From Ciona savignyi (taxonomy: Eukaryota; Chordata; Ascidiacea; Phlebobranchia; Cionidae), in contig CH002818.1 of the NCBI GenBank assembly GCA_000149265.1, forward strand, positions 379,417 through 443,416: 64,000 nt of DNA, given 5' to 3'. Of this stretch, positions 1-10,669 are shown piece after piece. The position numbers were made by a program, and so were the translations under genes. Position 1 is the first letter of the stretch, and every line of letters starts with the position of its first letter. The notes under the pieces were generated by a model. The model did not search any database. It was not told where the DNA came from and was given only the letters and a program-made list of their open reading frames with translations.

Positions 1-163
1 ATTCAACACTTCTGAAAAGTTCAACTTGATTGGTTATTTTCTTCCTGTTATTATCACACATTAAACATATTGTTTACTGGTTCAATTTTGGTAAGCATAT
101 GGGAAGGGGCCAATAAAACATTTTGCTAATATAGAAACTCTCTATTAATTTATGGGTTTTAAG

Positions 164-709
164 TAGGGCTGCGAAAAACTAACGGTTAACCATGGTTAAC
201 CGTTTTTATGGTTAACCGTCACGTCAAATTTTAACCGTTTTTTAACGTTACTTTACCGCCCACATTTAATTGGGCGTAATTGCGTTTTAATAATCTTCAA
301 ATATACATAACTCCATTCACACGTTGATTGTTTCATTATTACGTAATATAAGCAACCATTCACACGTCGATTGTTTGATTGTCAACGTAATATACGCACC
401 ATTCACACGTCGATTGTTTGATTGTCAACGTAATATAAGCAACCATTCAGCTGCTGATTGTTTGACTTTTAACTTAATATTACGCATTACAATCAAAGCT
501 ATACTATGTGTCTTAAGGTGACATTTAAAAACTATAAAGTAACACATAAATAAGACCCGATAATGCCGGTAATTTCTTTGCTGCCTGAACTTTTTTTGCC
601 AAAAACGGTGCCGATTTGATGGTAGTTTAAAGAAAATCGGTTAACGGTTAACCGATTATTTTTACATCAGTTAACCGTTTTTTTAATTAACCGTTAATTC
701 GCAGCCCTA
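164..709. mobile_element. Non-autonomous hAT-type MITE with 8-bp target duplication
   Basis: The element has terminal inverted repeats TAGGGCTGCGAA at the left end and TTCGCAGCCCTA at the right end, a perfect 12-bp match. It is flanked by a perfect 8-bp direct repeat GTTTTAAG at 156-163 and 710-717. An 8-bp duplication with this kind of terminus is typical of the hAT superfamily. The subterminal regions on both sides are rich in GGTTAACCGT-like palindromic repeats, a plausible transposase-binding array. It encodes no transposase, so it must have been mobilised in trans. Confidence 0.9.
313..485. repeat. Minisatellite of about 50 bp, four units, inside the MITE
   Basis: Four imperfect units, each beginning CCATTCACACGTCGATTG or a close variant and ending near CGTAATATAAGCAA, are arranged head to tail inside the hAT MITE. 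The small plus-strand open frame across them (65 codons) only reflects the repeat and is not a gene. Confidence 0.85.
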
Positions 710-717
710 GTTTTAAG

Positions 718-2146
718 TATCCAGCTGTATTACATGTGTTAGTAGTAGATTATAATTATTATATTTGTACTGTTAATAAATTTCTTTGATTGTTTTTTTT
801 CACAAATAAGGTGCACCAGACTATAAGACACAACGTTCTTTCTTGAAAAGCATGTCTCCTGATAGAAGCCTTTTACCATAAAAAGAGGGTACCATAAAAA
901 CACCTGGTGAGTGGTGATACAAGCAGTATTCGCATTATACAAATATGAGGAGCAAGAGAGATAAATTCCACCTATTACTTAATAAATGTACCCGTTACAA
1001 TAGTACAGTTAACTAAAGAAAAAATATCTGAGTAAATACCACATATTCTGGGTGCTTTAAGCATTGTTTATTACAATGACAATGGTTTGTTTATGAAACA
1101 ATAATACAGGTACCGGTTTTGAGTGTAGACAATAAAGTATAAAGCACTATCTGATTCATACCTTGGGCGCACCGGATTAAGGTGCAACAGCAATAAATAA
1201 AAAAAAATATTTAAAGTGTGCCTCATGGTTTGTAAAATATACATTTTTATACTTTTGGGCATTTTCCGAGATGGTAATTTTAAGTCTATATAGGTTTTCT
1301 TACTTTAGTATATATACATCTTTCTTTATTAGTAATTAATTCTTTAAATTTTTGTTATATTAGTCGTCAAAGAATATTAGCGGCAATTATGCGAAAAGGT
1401 TTTACATTGTTTGTCTCCCGAAATTCCCCATGGGTTGAAATTAAACACCTACCCACCTCAGCACAATGTAAATTTACATTACTGAAATTTTTAACCTTAC
1501 TAACACCTCCATTTTCCAAATATACTTTCCATACCTGTCATGATCATACAACAAATAAAAAATGGAGTAAACACAACAATGGGTTCTGGAGTAAAAATAA
1601 TACCAGGATGTTTTATGCAATTTGTACGTAATTATAAGTTTATAGATAAAGTGTACTAAGCTTAGGGATGAGAAAAACAATTTTTCAGTTTCTAGGGAAT
1701 CAAGTCTTTAGAGATATGAAAACATAATCGCCAATTAAATCAGGTTATTAAAACTAAACTTATAACAAACAAAATGGACATAATCGACAAAATACATTAT
1801 CGTTTGTTATCGAAATAGTTCATGTATATGTTTTACGTCACATATATCACATTTAGAAGATATAAATGTTTATCACGTAATGATCTGATAAAATGTAGAT
1901 TTTTTATGGACGGATTTCGCGTTTCAAGATCCTACAAGAATAGGGAAGTTTATTATGATAATAGGCCCTAAAAATTAAAAAAAAAATTACCGCACACTGT
2001 TCTTCAGGGCTATATATTGTTTTGGTCTTAATTAAGTTTTGATTGTTCATTATTGTTCTTTCGTATACGTTTGGCGGCCACGTCCGCTATATTTATTAAA
2101 TTATATCCTTTTTTGAAATGACGTGTTTTAACGAATGTATGTTTTG
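718..2146. other. AT-rich intergenic DNA, no gene seen
   Basis: Only short open frames below about 80 codons occur here, with no recognisable domain and no splice-consistent exon. Nothing beyond simple AT-rich sequence was recognised. Confidence 0.6.
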
Positions 2147-2728
2147 CGGGCAACGCTAAATCGAGGGAAAGCGGTAAGAAGGAAAACTGTGGAAATTAAT
2201 TTTACCCTTTTCCTAAACATTAATCTCCCCAGAACCAACCCTAACTACAACCCCATGTTTAAAACTGACTCCAATGCCCTAATCTTCATTTTAATATGCG
2301 GTTTCCCTCCTTCCAGCCCGCCATTTTCCCTCCTTTTAGTTTTAGTTTCCCAATGTTTTGCCGTCTTTTGCTGCTTCTGTGTCGTGATTTGATTTGTTTG
2401 CTATTTTTTTATACCGGCCAAAAAATGTTTTAACTAAACTAAATTACTGCTGGGAGCAGGGGAAAACTAAAAGGAGGGATACTGCACAGTAAAATGAAGA
2501 TTGGGCAATTAGAGACAGTTTTAAACACGGAGTTGAAGTTAGGGTTGGTTCTGAGGTTAATATTAGTGTTTAGGGCAGGGTTTAAATTATTTTCCTAATT
2601 TTACTGTGTAGTTTCCCTTCATCCCGCTTTCCCTCATTTTAGTGTTGACCCTGGGACTTGGGAGCAGGGTAAGAACTAGTTCCTTGCTTCCCGTTTAACC
2701 TCATTTCTTCCCTTTTGTGTTGCCCAAT
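2147..2728. mobile_element. Foldback (long inverted repeat) element
   Basis: The left arm (about 2147-2345) and right arm (about 2459-2728) are imperfect reverse complements. The left arm holds CCAGAACCAACCCTAACTAC and the right arm GTTAGGGTTGGTTCTGAGG, and the flanking arm sequences also pair. The outer ends read GGGCAACGCTAAA at the left and, near 2650 and again at 2728, TTTTAGTGTTGACCC and TTTTGTGTTGCCC, so the right end looks partly duplicated. No clear target duplication is visible. It is probably a MITE or foldback transposon without coding capacity. Confidence 0.7.
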
Positions 2729-3224
2729 CTTTCAGCTGGCTGCCAAACGCGCAAACATAGCTGGAAACTCATTTAAACCTAGTGGAATCTTTAGACGTGA
2801 TAGTAAAACTAATCAAAGCATACCTTTTACTGATGGGGAGGCACTAGTGTAGCTTAATGAACATTCTCTATTAAGGAAAACTAGGAGACACTTACTGACC
2901 CATGGGTACCAAAATGTGATTTTCCAGAGCGTACCCATAATAATTTAATTAAATAAATTTAATTTATCCAGGAAAAAATAATTGAGCTAAAGACACTTGT
3001 TCAACCATATCATTCAATGCCACAACTAATTATACCCGTTTTTTTTATAAAGTAAATCAATTAATTAGCTTTAGGTACTATCTATGAATAAAGCGATCCT
3101 CCAAATCCACCCTTTGCCTTGCATAATAACGCAGGATGCTGAGAATAAATTTATGCTATTACGTTTTATGATTACTAATAAACTTTTGGTTTGGCTACAG
3201 CGGTACTTTACCACCGAAGTTCGA

Positions 3225-3298
3225 GCAGAATAATCGGATAAAATAACCGCAGCAAAAAAACAGTTCTTCTGTGCTTATTCTATCCGATTATTTTTCAA
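3225..3298. repeat. Short hairpin-forming inverted repeat
   Basis: AATAATCGGATA at about 3230 pairs with TATCCGATTATT at about 3281, and the flanking bases pair partly, giving a stem-loop of roughly 70 bases. It may be a remnant of a small MITE; no target duplication was seen. Confidence 0.6.
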
Positions 3299-3337
3299 GA
3301 AATAGGATAAGATAGGATATTCATGCTGGTGACCAGT

Positions 3338-3566
3338 CAACTGAACCCCTTACAATTGAACCCCTTACAACTGAACCCCATTTAACTAAACCCCTTTCAA
3401 CTGAACCCCTTACAACTAAACCCTTTACAACTAAACCCCTTTTAACTGAACCCCGCTTACAACAAAACCCCTACATCCCGACCCCTTGCAACTGAACCCT
3501 TTACAACTAAACCCCTTACAACTGAACCCCTATCAACTAAACCCCTTTTAAATAATCCCCTTTACA
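3338..3566. repeat. ACCCC-type minisatellite, about 16-bp unit
   Basis: About fourteen imperfect head-to-tail copies of a 15-17 bp unit close to CAACTGAACCCCTTA, with CTGAA/CTAAA variation. It lies directly after a SINE-tail-like GATAGGATATTCATG at about 3310. It is strongly strand-asymmetric (C-rich on the plus strand), so it would be G-rich on the other strand. Confidence 0.9.
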
Positions 3567-3813
3567 ACGTAATCAAGGTTCACGTCGTCATATCTCAAAT
3601 TTAATAGTGATAAAGTTTAATGTTCAGAGTTTGTTTTCATTATCAGTATAAAAAATGTTACGACTCTTGAAGTAAACCACAGGTATACCAGTACTTTTAT
3701 TCGCATCAACCACGCAACACCACAGCGGTATAAAAAGACTACAGGGTGTCACGCCCTCCCTCTTCACACACGCCCCAACCCATTATTCAATTTTTTTAAT
3801 GTAGGCTGTAGGC

Positions 3814-3900
3814 CAGCGGTTCCCAAACTTTTTTTTTGTTGGCGGCGCCTTTTGTTAACTTATTAAACCTTGCGGCTCCCCTCATAAAACAAAAAAAAAT
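3814..3900 (+). mobile_element. Isolated hAT-like terminus
   Basis: CAGCGGTTCCCAAACTTTTT resembles the terminal inverted repeat of Charlie-type hAT elements in animals. No matching right end was found downstream, so this is a single fragment and the right limit is arbitrary. Confidence 0.45.
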
Positions 3901-4230
3901 TGTTTTTTTTCAAATCATAAACTCAACTATAACTACACGCAAACAGGTGAAAGAAATATCCAGTCTGGGTAAAACGTTTCATACGTGTTAGCTATTGTGA
4001 AATTAAAATCCATTTCCCAAATCTATATTATATACGTAATTCGTATTTTTTTTAAGTAAAAACAAAAAATTAGAGTTAAATATTTTAGAGTTTAAAAGAA
4101 ATAAAACTAAAAAAATAAAGTAAAAAAAATATTACACACATGAACACCACATCCATAAAAAAAAGTTAAACAAACAAGGTCCCAGCTACCTTATTTGGTT
4201 TCATCTTTAACTGGAGGAACAACTTAACCT

Positions 4231-4486
4231 GTCCGACAGATAAGTTCAGTGGTTTAGTGCGTCGCCTTTCAATCGAAGAATTGCAGGTACGAAACTGGTC
4301 GGTTGAGGCAAGGCACTTAACGTACATTGTCTGAACCCAGCGCGGATTAATGGGTTCTCATAAATAGAAGGGACGTGTTAATCACTTACAACACATTGCA
4401 ATAGCTAAGGTAACACGACGATGTTCGCGAGGTAATCTGACTGCTCGTGTGGTTTTCCCATTAACGGGGATAAACATGAATATACC
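4231..4486 (+). mobile_element. tRNA-derived SINE, copy 1
   Basis: A diverged but nearly full copy of the window's main SINE family. It has a tRNA-like head with an A-box-like AGTTCAGTGG stretch and a B-box-like GCAGGTACGAAACT. A body with CAAGGCACTTAAC and GAACCCAGCGCGGATTAATG follows, and the tail reads GGGATAAACATGAATAT. Cics-1, the SINE-like family reported from Ciona, is the obvious comparison. Confidence 0.8.
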
Positions 4487-4597
4487 AACAACCCCATATA
4501 TCCATATACAACACGCAAATTGTGTATGACTGTAATATAGCTACCATGCCCCAGAATTTAACAGGAAGGGTAAATAACTCTCCATAAATTATGTGAT

Positions 4598-4603
4598 TTT
4601 ATT
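4598..4603 (-). other. Candidate poly(A) signal of the receptor gene
   Basis: TTTATT on the plus strand reads AATAAA on the minus strand, about 235 bases past the stop codon of the minus-strand receptor gene. No other strong candidate lies closer. Confidence 0.4.
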
Positions 4604-4838
4604 AGAACATTATACGATGTAATTTTATAACTATTATTCACCCATTAATAATTGAACACAGCATAACATAATCGGGCATTTATGGTGAAGGCACAAACTT
4701 GGTCAAAACTGTAATTGAGGTCCACTTTATAAATAAGTTCATAATCTTCTATCAGCCGTAGCGATGTTGGCCACTAAAATCGAGTATTTTAACATCCCAA
4801 GACCGAGTCTCCATTACGTTACAATGGAATCAAACTCT

Positions 4839-6034
4839 TTACATCCGGTCACTATTTGCGATCCGTATAACGGTCGGAGCCGATACAGTTGGACGTACCG
4901 AGACTCGAGTTTTTTCTTTTCTTTTCTTCGTATACGGAAAGAACCGGAGTCGATAATCGGCAAACGACGCGCTCACAGCCGCCATGTTTATTGTGTTATC
5001 ATAGCAAGACGACAATCCGACAAAGATCGTGGAAGCGTTGGGTGGTCGGACGTATTTCACTATGAGGTAGAGAAAGTCGCTTATGATGCATAACGCTGTA
5101 CATGCGACAATGCGGTTGATCATTTTCATTACTGCGCCATCACGTCGCTTTTGTATATGACGAAATATAGGGTATAGCAGCAAGGACAATAGAATGAGAT
5201 TGAAGAAAGTCGAAAAAGAGAAAAAAATGGGGGAGTATAGATTGACGAGCTTTAGAGCGGAACGGAGGTCACCTGATAATATACATCCAGTCGGGGAGGA
5301 TTCGTATTGGAGGACTTTAAGCTGAAACCCCAACGTCGCGATTTGGAACCCGACTATCCCAACCAGTGTAAATATGCTCAGCCCGCGAATCTGTGGATTT
5401 GTGGAATAAACTAGCTTTTTTATTCCAGTTTGTTTATACCGAGCTTTTTTGAGCATGCGATAAGTTCTTCACGCCCATTTTTTATTGATATTAATATAAG
5501 ATTTCGCCTGCAACCATTTCAGCCACACTCCTTTCCTACCTTATTCGAGTTGAGTTTCTTGAGTGCTGGGTTCATGTAAAGAGTCATTTGGCGGATCCAT
5601 AATATGGTGTAGGGAAGAAACCGGTTGAGGGCGTGCAAGATCAAGTTGAAGACGAGAAATGACGAGCATATGACGTCATTAATATGTCCGGCCCGCAGCT
5701 CGATCTCGTAGAAAGAGCTACGCAGAAATAAAAAAACATGCCCCAACATCCAGAACATGTTTGTCAACTTTAAAGATTTCTGGGCGAACCGAAAGTGATA
5801 CACGATCGATGACGTCATCAAAATAAAATTGATGACGACAATGACGCCAGCCATAACATCTTCTGTAAACCCCGAACCGATAAAAGTTCTTCGCCTCGTC
5901 AAATTCTTCATTACGACGGTAGTGAGATTCATCATGACGTCAGGAGTCAGGTTCGTCATAATATTAGTTGTAACGTCATAATTAATTTGACTGTTTAATG
6001 CAATATGTCTGAAATCTGCCATAACGCTCGGCAT
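4839..6034 (-). CDS. Orphan seven-transmembrane (GPCR-like) protein, two exons
   Basis: Two open frames on the minus strand join into one protein of about 376 residues. Exon 1 (6034 down to about 5529) has an extracellular N-terminus, then TM1 (residues about 58-80), TM2 (90-110) and TM3 (119-145). Exon 2 (about 5466 to 4839) supplies four more hydrophobic segments: SIFTLVGIVGFQIATLGF, a Phe/Leu-rich TM5, an MINRIVACTALCIISDF TM6 and a TM7 near TIFVGLSSCYDN. A 62-nt intron with a weak donor (GTGTGG) and acceptor GAAG keeps the frame; a stronger donor, GTAGGA at 5539, would need another acceptor. A Cys at the top of TM3 and one in the loop before TM5 could form the usual receptor disulphide. 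The tail is basic and Ser/Thr-rich. The N-terminus holds three 8-residue repeats, each with an NLT glycosylation sequon. No named receptor family was recognised; a tunicate-specific chemosensory or orphan receptor is possible. If the splice is wrong, it may be a frameshifted pseudogene. Confidence 0.7.
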
Positions 6035-7158
6035 TTCCTGTTAAACGGAAGTTTGAATAAGATTAATTTTAATAAAACGAAAGTATCTTGTTATATGATA
6101 TACTAAATAATCTTGAAATAATTTACCCAACTTGCGTAAACAACACACTTATGCAATATAAATATAGTATTTAGCCACCGATTGTTCCTTTCCTGACATA
6201 ATATCCTACGCTACATTATGCAATAGAGCCGATAATAGAGTAGCGTGAGAGCAGTCTCATTTTTTTCTCGGGCGTTTAAATCACGTCCATCTTAAGCTTG
6301 ACCCACATTATAAATATTCGATTTAATACAGTTTTTATCCTCTGCTGTGTTGGCTACCTCTACTTCTATTAGTGCCATTCATATTATAGCCTGTTGTTTT
6401 ACGGCGATCGTGTGTTTACTCGAGATGCGATCTAATGTCACTTATTGGCTTGGGTAATAGGGGAGAAAATTAACATGGTTGCGTGACAGAATTGGCGATA
6501 AAGTGCTTTTTCGTTGTTCGTCTTAAAACTTTGCAAACCCACACGAACATCCGACAATACACAATTCGTTCTCGCGCAGTTCAACACATTTTTTCAGCTG
6601 CACAAAGCATACAAAATATTACGTCATAAACCATTTTGTCAAATTCTCCGTCGAATTTTAAAAGTTCTAAATCGTTGAATGTTTACGTAACAATTAGACC
6701 TGCGGCGGTAGAAGCTTTTCTTTTTGGAGCTTCACAATTCCTAGACATTGCGATGCTACATTTCTAATATGACATCACGTGTTTTTATATCTGTGCCTAT
6801 TGAATAAAATAATACAATATGGTAAACCAGTCTGACGATTTTTTTCTTATTTTTTATACGCAGAAATAGACAATGTATTGTTATTTTGATTTACGGTTTC
6901 ATTTAAAAAAAGGGGCACTTGTTGGTTATACTTATTTTATGGCCGCTATTCCAAATTGTATGTAACGAATTGGCCATTGGAAGGAAAAACAGTTTTAACT
7001 TGTACAAAACTATCCGACATGTTAGCCCATATTTTCTGGGTGACCATAAATCCACATATAAGCAGGTAACGGGAGGGCAGTTTCGCAAAATCCCGAAATA
7101 CAGCATAAGTTCTCTGGCATATATAGTTTTTAACGGTATTTAGACAAAAAAATAGTTG
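6035..7158. other. Upstream region of the receptor gene, no other gene seen
   Basis: This AT-rich stretch should contain the receptor promoter, as it lies 5' of the minus-strand gene. No convincing TATA box or upstream exon could be fixed. Open frames around 6903-7143 overlap on opposite strands and show no domain. Confidence 0.45.
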
Positions 7159-7410
7159 TTCAATCGGAAGGTTGCAGGTTCGAAACTAGTCGCTAGCTAG
7201 TGTCCTTGGGTAAGGCACTTAACAGACATTGCCTGAACCCAGCAGCGGATTAATGGGTTCTACTTAATTAAAGGAACGTGTGAATCATACATAACACACT
7301 GCAATAGTTCCGGTAAACCGACGATGGGCGCGAGGTAATCTGGCGGTTGCCCGTGTGTAAACCCCCTTGGTTTTCCCATTCACGGGAATAAACATAAATA
7401 TCCTATCCTA
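7159..7410 (+). mobile_element. tRNA-derived SINE, copy 2 (5'-truncated)
   Basis: This is the best B box in the window: GGTTGCAGGTTCGAAACTAG. The family body follows (GGTAAGGCACTTAACAG, CCTGAACCCAGCAGCGGATT, CACTGCAATAGTTCCGGTAA, GGGCGCGAGGTAATCTGG), and the tail ends ATATCCTATCCTA. The tRNA-like 5' end with the A box is missing. Confidence 0.85.
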
Positions 7411-8400
7411 ATCTAGAAATAATATATACCTCAATAGAACGTGATTAAAAGTCTTATTTGAAATAACTTTCAAAGTGTGACTGTGGGTTGTGTGCAATGC
7501 GTTAGCTGTTTGAATTGTGTGGGTTGAATTGGTTGTAAGGTTTGTGCGTGTAGAGCGCGGGGGCGTATTGTGCGTGTGGAACTTGTTCGGCGGATTTGAC
7601 GTGTTGGACATGTGAGGCGTCTGTGACGTGTGGGGCTGGGCTAGTTGGCCGTGTGGTTGTAGGTCATTCTATATTTAGTTTGTTATTCAGCTCATTATTC
7701 GTATTTAGGTCCTTTATCAACTTTGAATCACTCAATGAGCCACCTACCGACTTTATTTCAAGCTTAAATGACTTGGGAATGAAAACCAAATTGTCACGCT
7801 TTTAGCTAAAGGAGGTGGACGACATTATAGGCGTGCAAAGAATTGGGAGGGATCGAGTGATTGCATCGTTGTATGTCCAGAGAAAAAAACTGGACAAGTG
7901 TGTTCATATTTTCCTGATTTGTGACGTCACAAAATGACGTTAATAGCCGGGCTTAATGTACACACTTAGGTCCATTTATTCAAATAGCATTTTTTCCAAC
8001 ACAAAAATAAATGCCATTTGTGAATTCCATTGTTCGGTCAAATAAATTAAATTAATTGTGTGAACCAATATTCAATATTTTGTGTGAACCAATATTCAAT
8101 TTTCATTTTTTTTGGCTGGAGATTTTGTTCTCCCCGTGGTCGTATCCAGGTGGGCTACACATCCAGGTAGGTAAAATGACACACACTGAAAAACATCACC
8201 TCCCATGATCATACCCGCAACTTTCATTATCACAATATCTCAAGATGCTGGACCTATAGGAAACATAGCGCGGAACCTAGCGGACCTGTACAAAGTAGAG
8301 GGACTTCCGAATTGCAAAACGGCAACAGTATTTGTTTGTTTGTTTTTGGCAGGATGAAAGGTTAAAGACTGTAGCAACTCGTACAAATATAAGTTTTTAA
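7411..8400. other. Intergenic DNA, low-complexity GT-rich patch
   Basis: A GTGTG/GCGTG-rich patch spans about 7470-7670 and gives unconvincing open frames on both strands. A short tandem duplication of GTGTGAACCAATATTCAAT lies at about 8056-8100. A CRE palindrome TGACGTCA lies at 7922. No gene was recognised. Confidence 0.5.
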
Positions 8401-8475
8401 GAAAACCAAGGGGGTTAACACGCGGGAAATCGTCAGATCACCTCGCGCCCACCGTCGGGTTACCCAACGACATAT
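8401..8475 (-). mobile_element. SINE 3' fragment
   Basis: A partial minus-strand copy (AACCAAGGGGGTTAACAC ... TCACCTCGCGCCCACCGTCG) nearly identical to the corresponding part of the full copy that starts at 8520, so the two form a local direct duplication. Confidence 0.75.
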
Positions 8476-8519
8476 GATATGTATAAATATCGTAATTACG
8501 TAACTCGTTATATATTATA

Positions 8520-8833
8520 GGATAGGATATTCATGTTTATCCCCGTGAATGGGAAATCCAAGGGGGTTAACACACGGGCAATCGTCAGATCACCTCGGGC
8601 CCACCGTCGGGTTACCCAACGACTTATTATATGCCGTTGGGTTACCGGAGCTATTGCAGTGTGTTGTGTATGAAAGACACGTTCAATTTTGTAGAAACCC
8701 TTAATCCGCTGGGTTCAGGCAGTGTCCATTGAGTGCCTTGCCCAAGGACACAACCGACTAGCTAGCGACCAATTTCGCACCTTCAACCTTTCGATTAAAG
8801 GCGACGCACTTCACCGCCAGACTAACCGGCCGG
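8520..8833 (-). mobile_element. tRNA-derived SINE, full-length copy
   Basis: This is the most complete copy of the family, about 314 bp. On the minus strand it begins CCGGCCGGTTAGTCTGGCGG, an A-box-like stretch, followed by a B-box region, the CTAGCTAGTCGGTTGTGTCC segment and a body with TGAACCCAGCGG. It ends in the ATATCCTATCC tail. It makes a useful reference for the other copies. Confidence 0.85.
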
Positions 8834-9482
8834 ACTATTTCGGCAGACGGTTTTGCGCTTGCTTTGTAATTTTCGTATATTATTTTTCACCATAAACCGC
8901 GGATAATATCTTATTATCCGCGCATTTTCTGATTTAAATAACGTCGAATTTTCAACACTTAAAGCACAAAGTAAAATGCCATGACTTTTCGTTTCCGACT
9001 TCCGTTGTTCCGCTTTTTATATAATAGTAAATATTAAAAAAGAATTAACAACCAAAAGACATGTTTTTTTTTACTACGAAATTAAACACGTAGGGACATA
9101 TATAAAATATTAAAAGATACAGCGAAAGCAAGGGAAGTTATCTGGTTTGGTACTGAAATCCATTGCACGTGAAAACATACTAAATTTGCTTTTTCTATCT
9201 ATTTAAAGATTGGATTTTAATTCTGTGTTGCCTATACCGTAAAACGCAATCTATTTACGTCATGGTAAGATATGGATTGCTGATGTTAATTTGATACCAA
9301 GCTTTGAAGTACAACCACTATCCTAGATCATCAGTAGGTATGTTACGAAAATTGAAACATGTTGGGAAAAAAGCCTGTAAATATCGATTTACTGCATCAT
9401 TAAACCAACTGGATGTACAAGCAACAAAATCTTGGTAAAGTATAACTAGATAATTGTGTGATAATTTATTGTGATAAAATTT
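8834..9482. other. Intergenic DNA with a short perfect palindrome
   Basis: GCGGATAATATCTTATTATCCGC around 8898-8921 is an inverted repeat of two 10-bp arms around a 3-base centre. No gene or transposon was recognised in the rest. Confidence 0.5.
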
Positions 9483-9638
9483 TATTGTTTATCCTTATGA
9501 ATGGGAAAACGCAAGGGAAGTTAACACACAGGCAATTGTCAGATCAACTAGCAGCCACCGTCAGGTTACCAGGGCTATTGCAGACTGCATTGTGTTATGT
9601 ATGATTCAGAGATCCTTTCAGTTTGGTAGAACCCATTG
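9483..9638 (-). mobile_element. SINE, diverged partial copy
   Basis: A minus-strand 3' half of the family: TTTATCCTTATGAATGGGAA, GTTAACACACAGGCAATTGTC, GTTACCAGGGCTATTGCAG and TGGTAGAACCCATTG. The tRNA-like head is absent. Confidence 0.75.
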
Positions 9639-9689
9639 TTTTCCCAGATTTAATCTAACCATACCCTGTAATTAAGATATTAATTATTA

Positions 9690-10024
9690 TGGTTATGTAA
9701 TAATCCGGCCCACCAATGACTTTTTCAAATCTGACTTCAGAAGTAGCCCACCCCTGGTTTAATAAACCATATTTTTATTAAATTAAAACTTAAGTTTAAA
9801 CTGATTAAGATCTGTATGCGACATAAATTAAACCTTTGGTATGCAACGTCGCAAACTTCAACGCATTGTGATAGTTTTATCTTTGAGCTTGTGCTTCATC
9901 AGAGAACCCATAAAATTATAAGTTTACTTTTGTGCATATGAATTAAGGCGACAACTTTACTTGTAGAATATCGCAGTGTGGTATTATTAATATCTGCCCA
10001 CGGGCCCTAGGTTGGACATCCCTG
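9690..10024 (-). mobile_element. hAT-like terminus fragments
   Basis: Read on the minus strand, the segment ending at 10024 begins CAGGGATGTCCAACCTAGGG, which resembles hAT terminal repeats. A second CCCTG-type end (GTAGCCCACCCCTG) lies at about 9757. The opposite termini were not identified, so the limits are uncertain. Confidence 0.4.
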
Positions 10025-10162
10025 ATGTAGATACTACAAATGAAATATATAATTTTCTCTTGGTTTGTCAAATTATTCTTTACCGTTATTTTTTGGTCAT
10101 TTTGACACACACAAAGTAAGACAATTTGTAGTTTTAGTATTGCTATAATACTTACCAAAAAT

Positions 10163-10240
10163 GCATTTCAATTAGCAATGCAATATTGTATCAGAATGCC
10201 TTAGCAATATTGTTTCAGAATGCCTTAGCAATATTGTAGC
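10163..10240. repeat. Short tandem repeat, about 27-bp unit, three copies
   Basis: Three copies of AGCAATATTGTTTCAGAATGC-type sequence in tandem, the outer ones incomplete. Confidence 0.75.
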
Positions 10241-10289
10241 TTCATTAATTTAAATTTTTCCAGCTAGATCTATTTGTAAATCACTATTA

Positions 10290-10560
10290 TATATTCATTA
10301 TGCATTGTGTTTGTTTTCTTTTTTTGAGGGTTTTGTTAAAGTTTTTTTTGTCATTGTAATGTTTTTGCACAAGTTTTTCACACTGCTATTCTGTTTATTT
10401 CTTACTTGTTTATTTTTATATTTTAATTTACATTTATCATAAGGTGTTTCTATAACCGCATGGTTTCGAGACTTGTAAAACTTCAGTTTAATTTATTTTT
10501 GTATTGTTATTATTTTGTTTTTGTGCGTTTAACAAATAAAATATGTTTGATTGATTGATT
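10290..10560 (+). mobile_element. Possible LINE/SINE 3' tail
   Basis: A T-rich stretch ends AACAAATAAAATATGTTTG followed by (ATTG)n. A short tandem tail directly after an AATAAA-like motif is typical of CR1/L2-like retroposon 3' ends. No coding remnant was recognised upstream. Confidence 0.4.
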
Positions 10561-10669
10561 ATCCATCTTTGTATAATTTTTATTAAAAGAAAATCAATTC
10601 TGTGTAACCCGTCATAACATGCGCAACAATTTAATATGGTTATGTAAACAAGCTTAGTAATGTAACAAC

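Noticed and set aside
3338..3566. CRISPR-like regular repeat
   Set aside because: Units are contiguous without unique spacers and the genome is eukaryotic; it is a minisatellite.
4764..5093. Plus-strand open frame of 109 codons
   Set aside because: It is antisense to the last exon of the seven-transmembrane gene and shows no domain.
7159..7410. tRNA gene suggested by a good B box
   Set aside because: No cloverleaf with acceptor stem, and the sequence continues into the repeated SINE body.
9250..9270. ATG followed by a GTAAGA donor as the missing EHBP1 first exon
   Set aside because: The codons before the donor do not resemble the conserved EHBP1 N-terminus.
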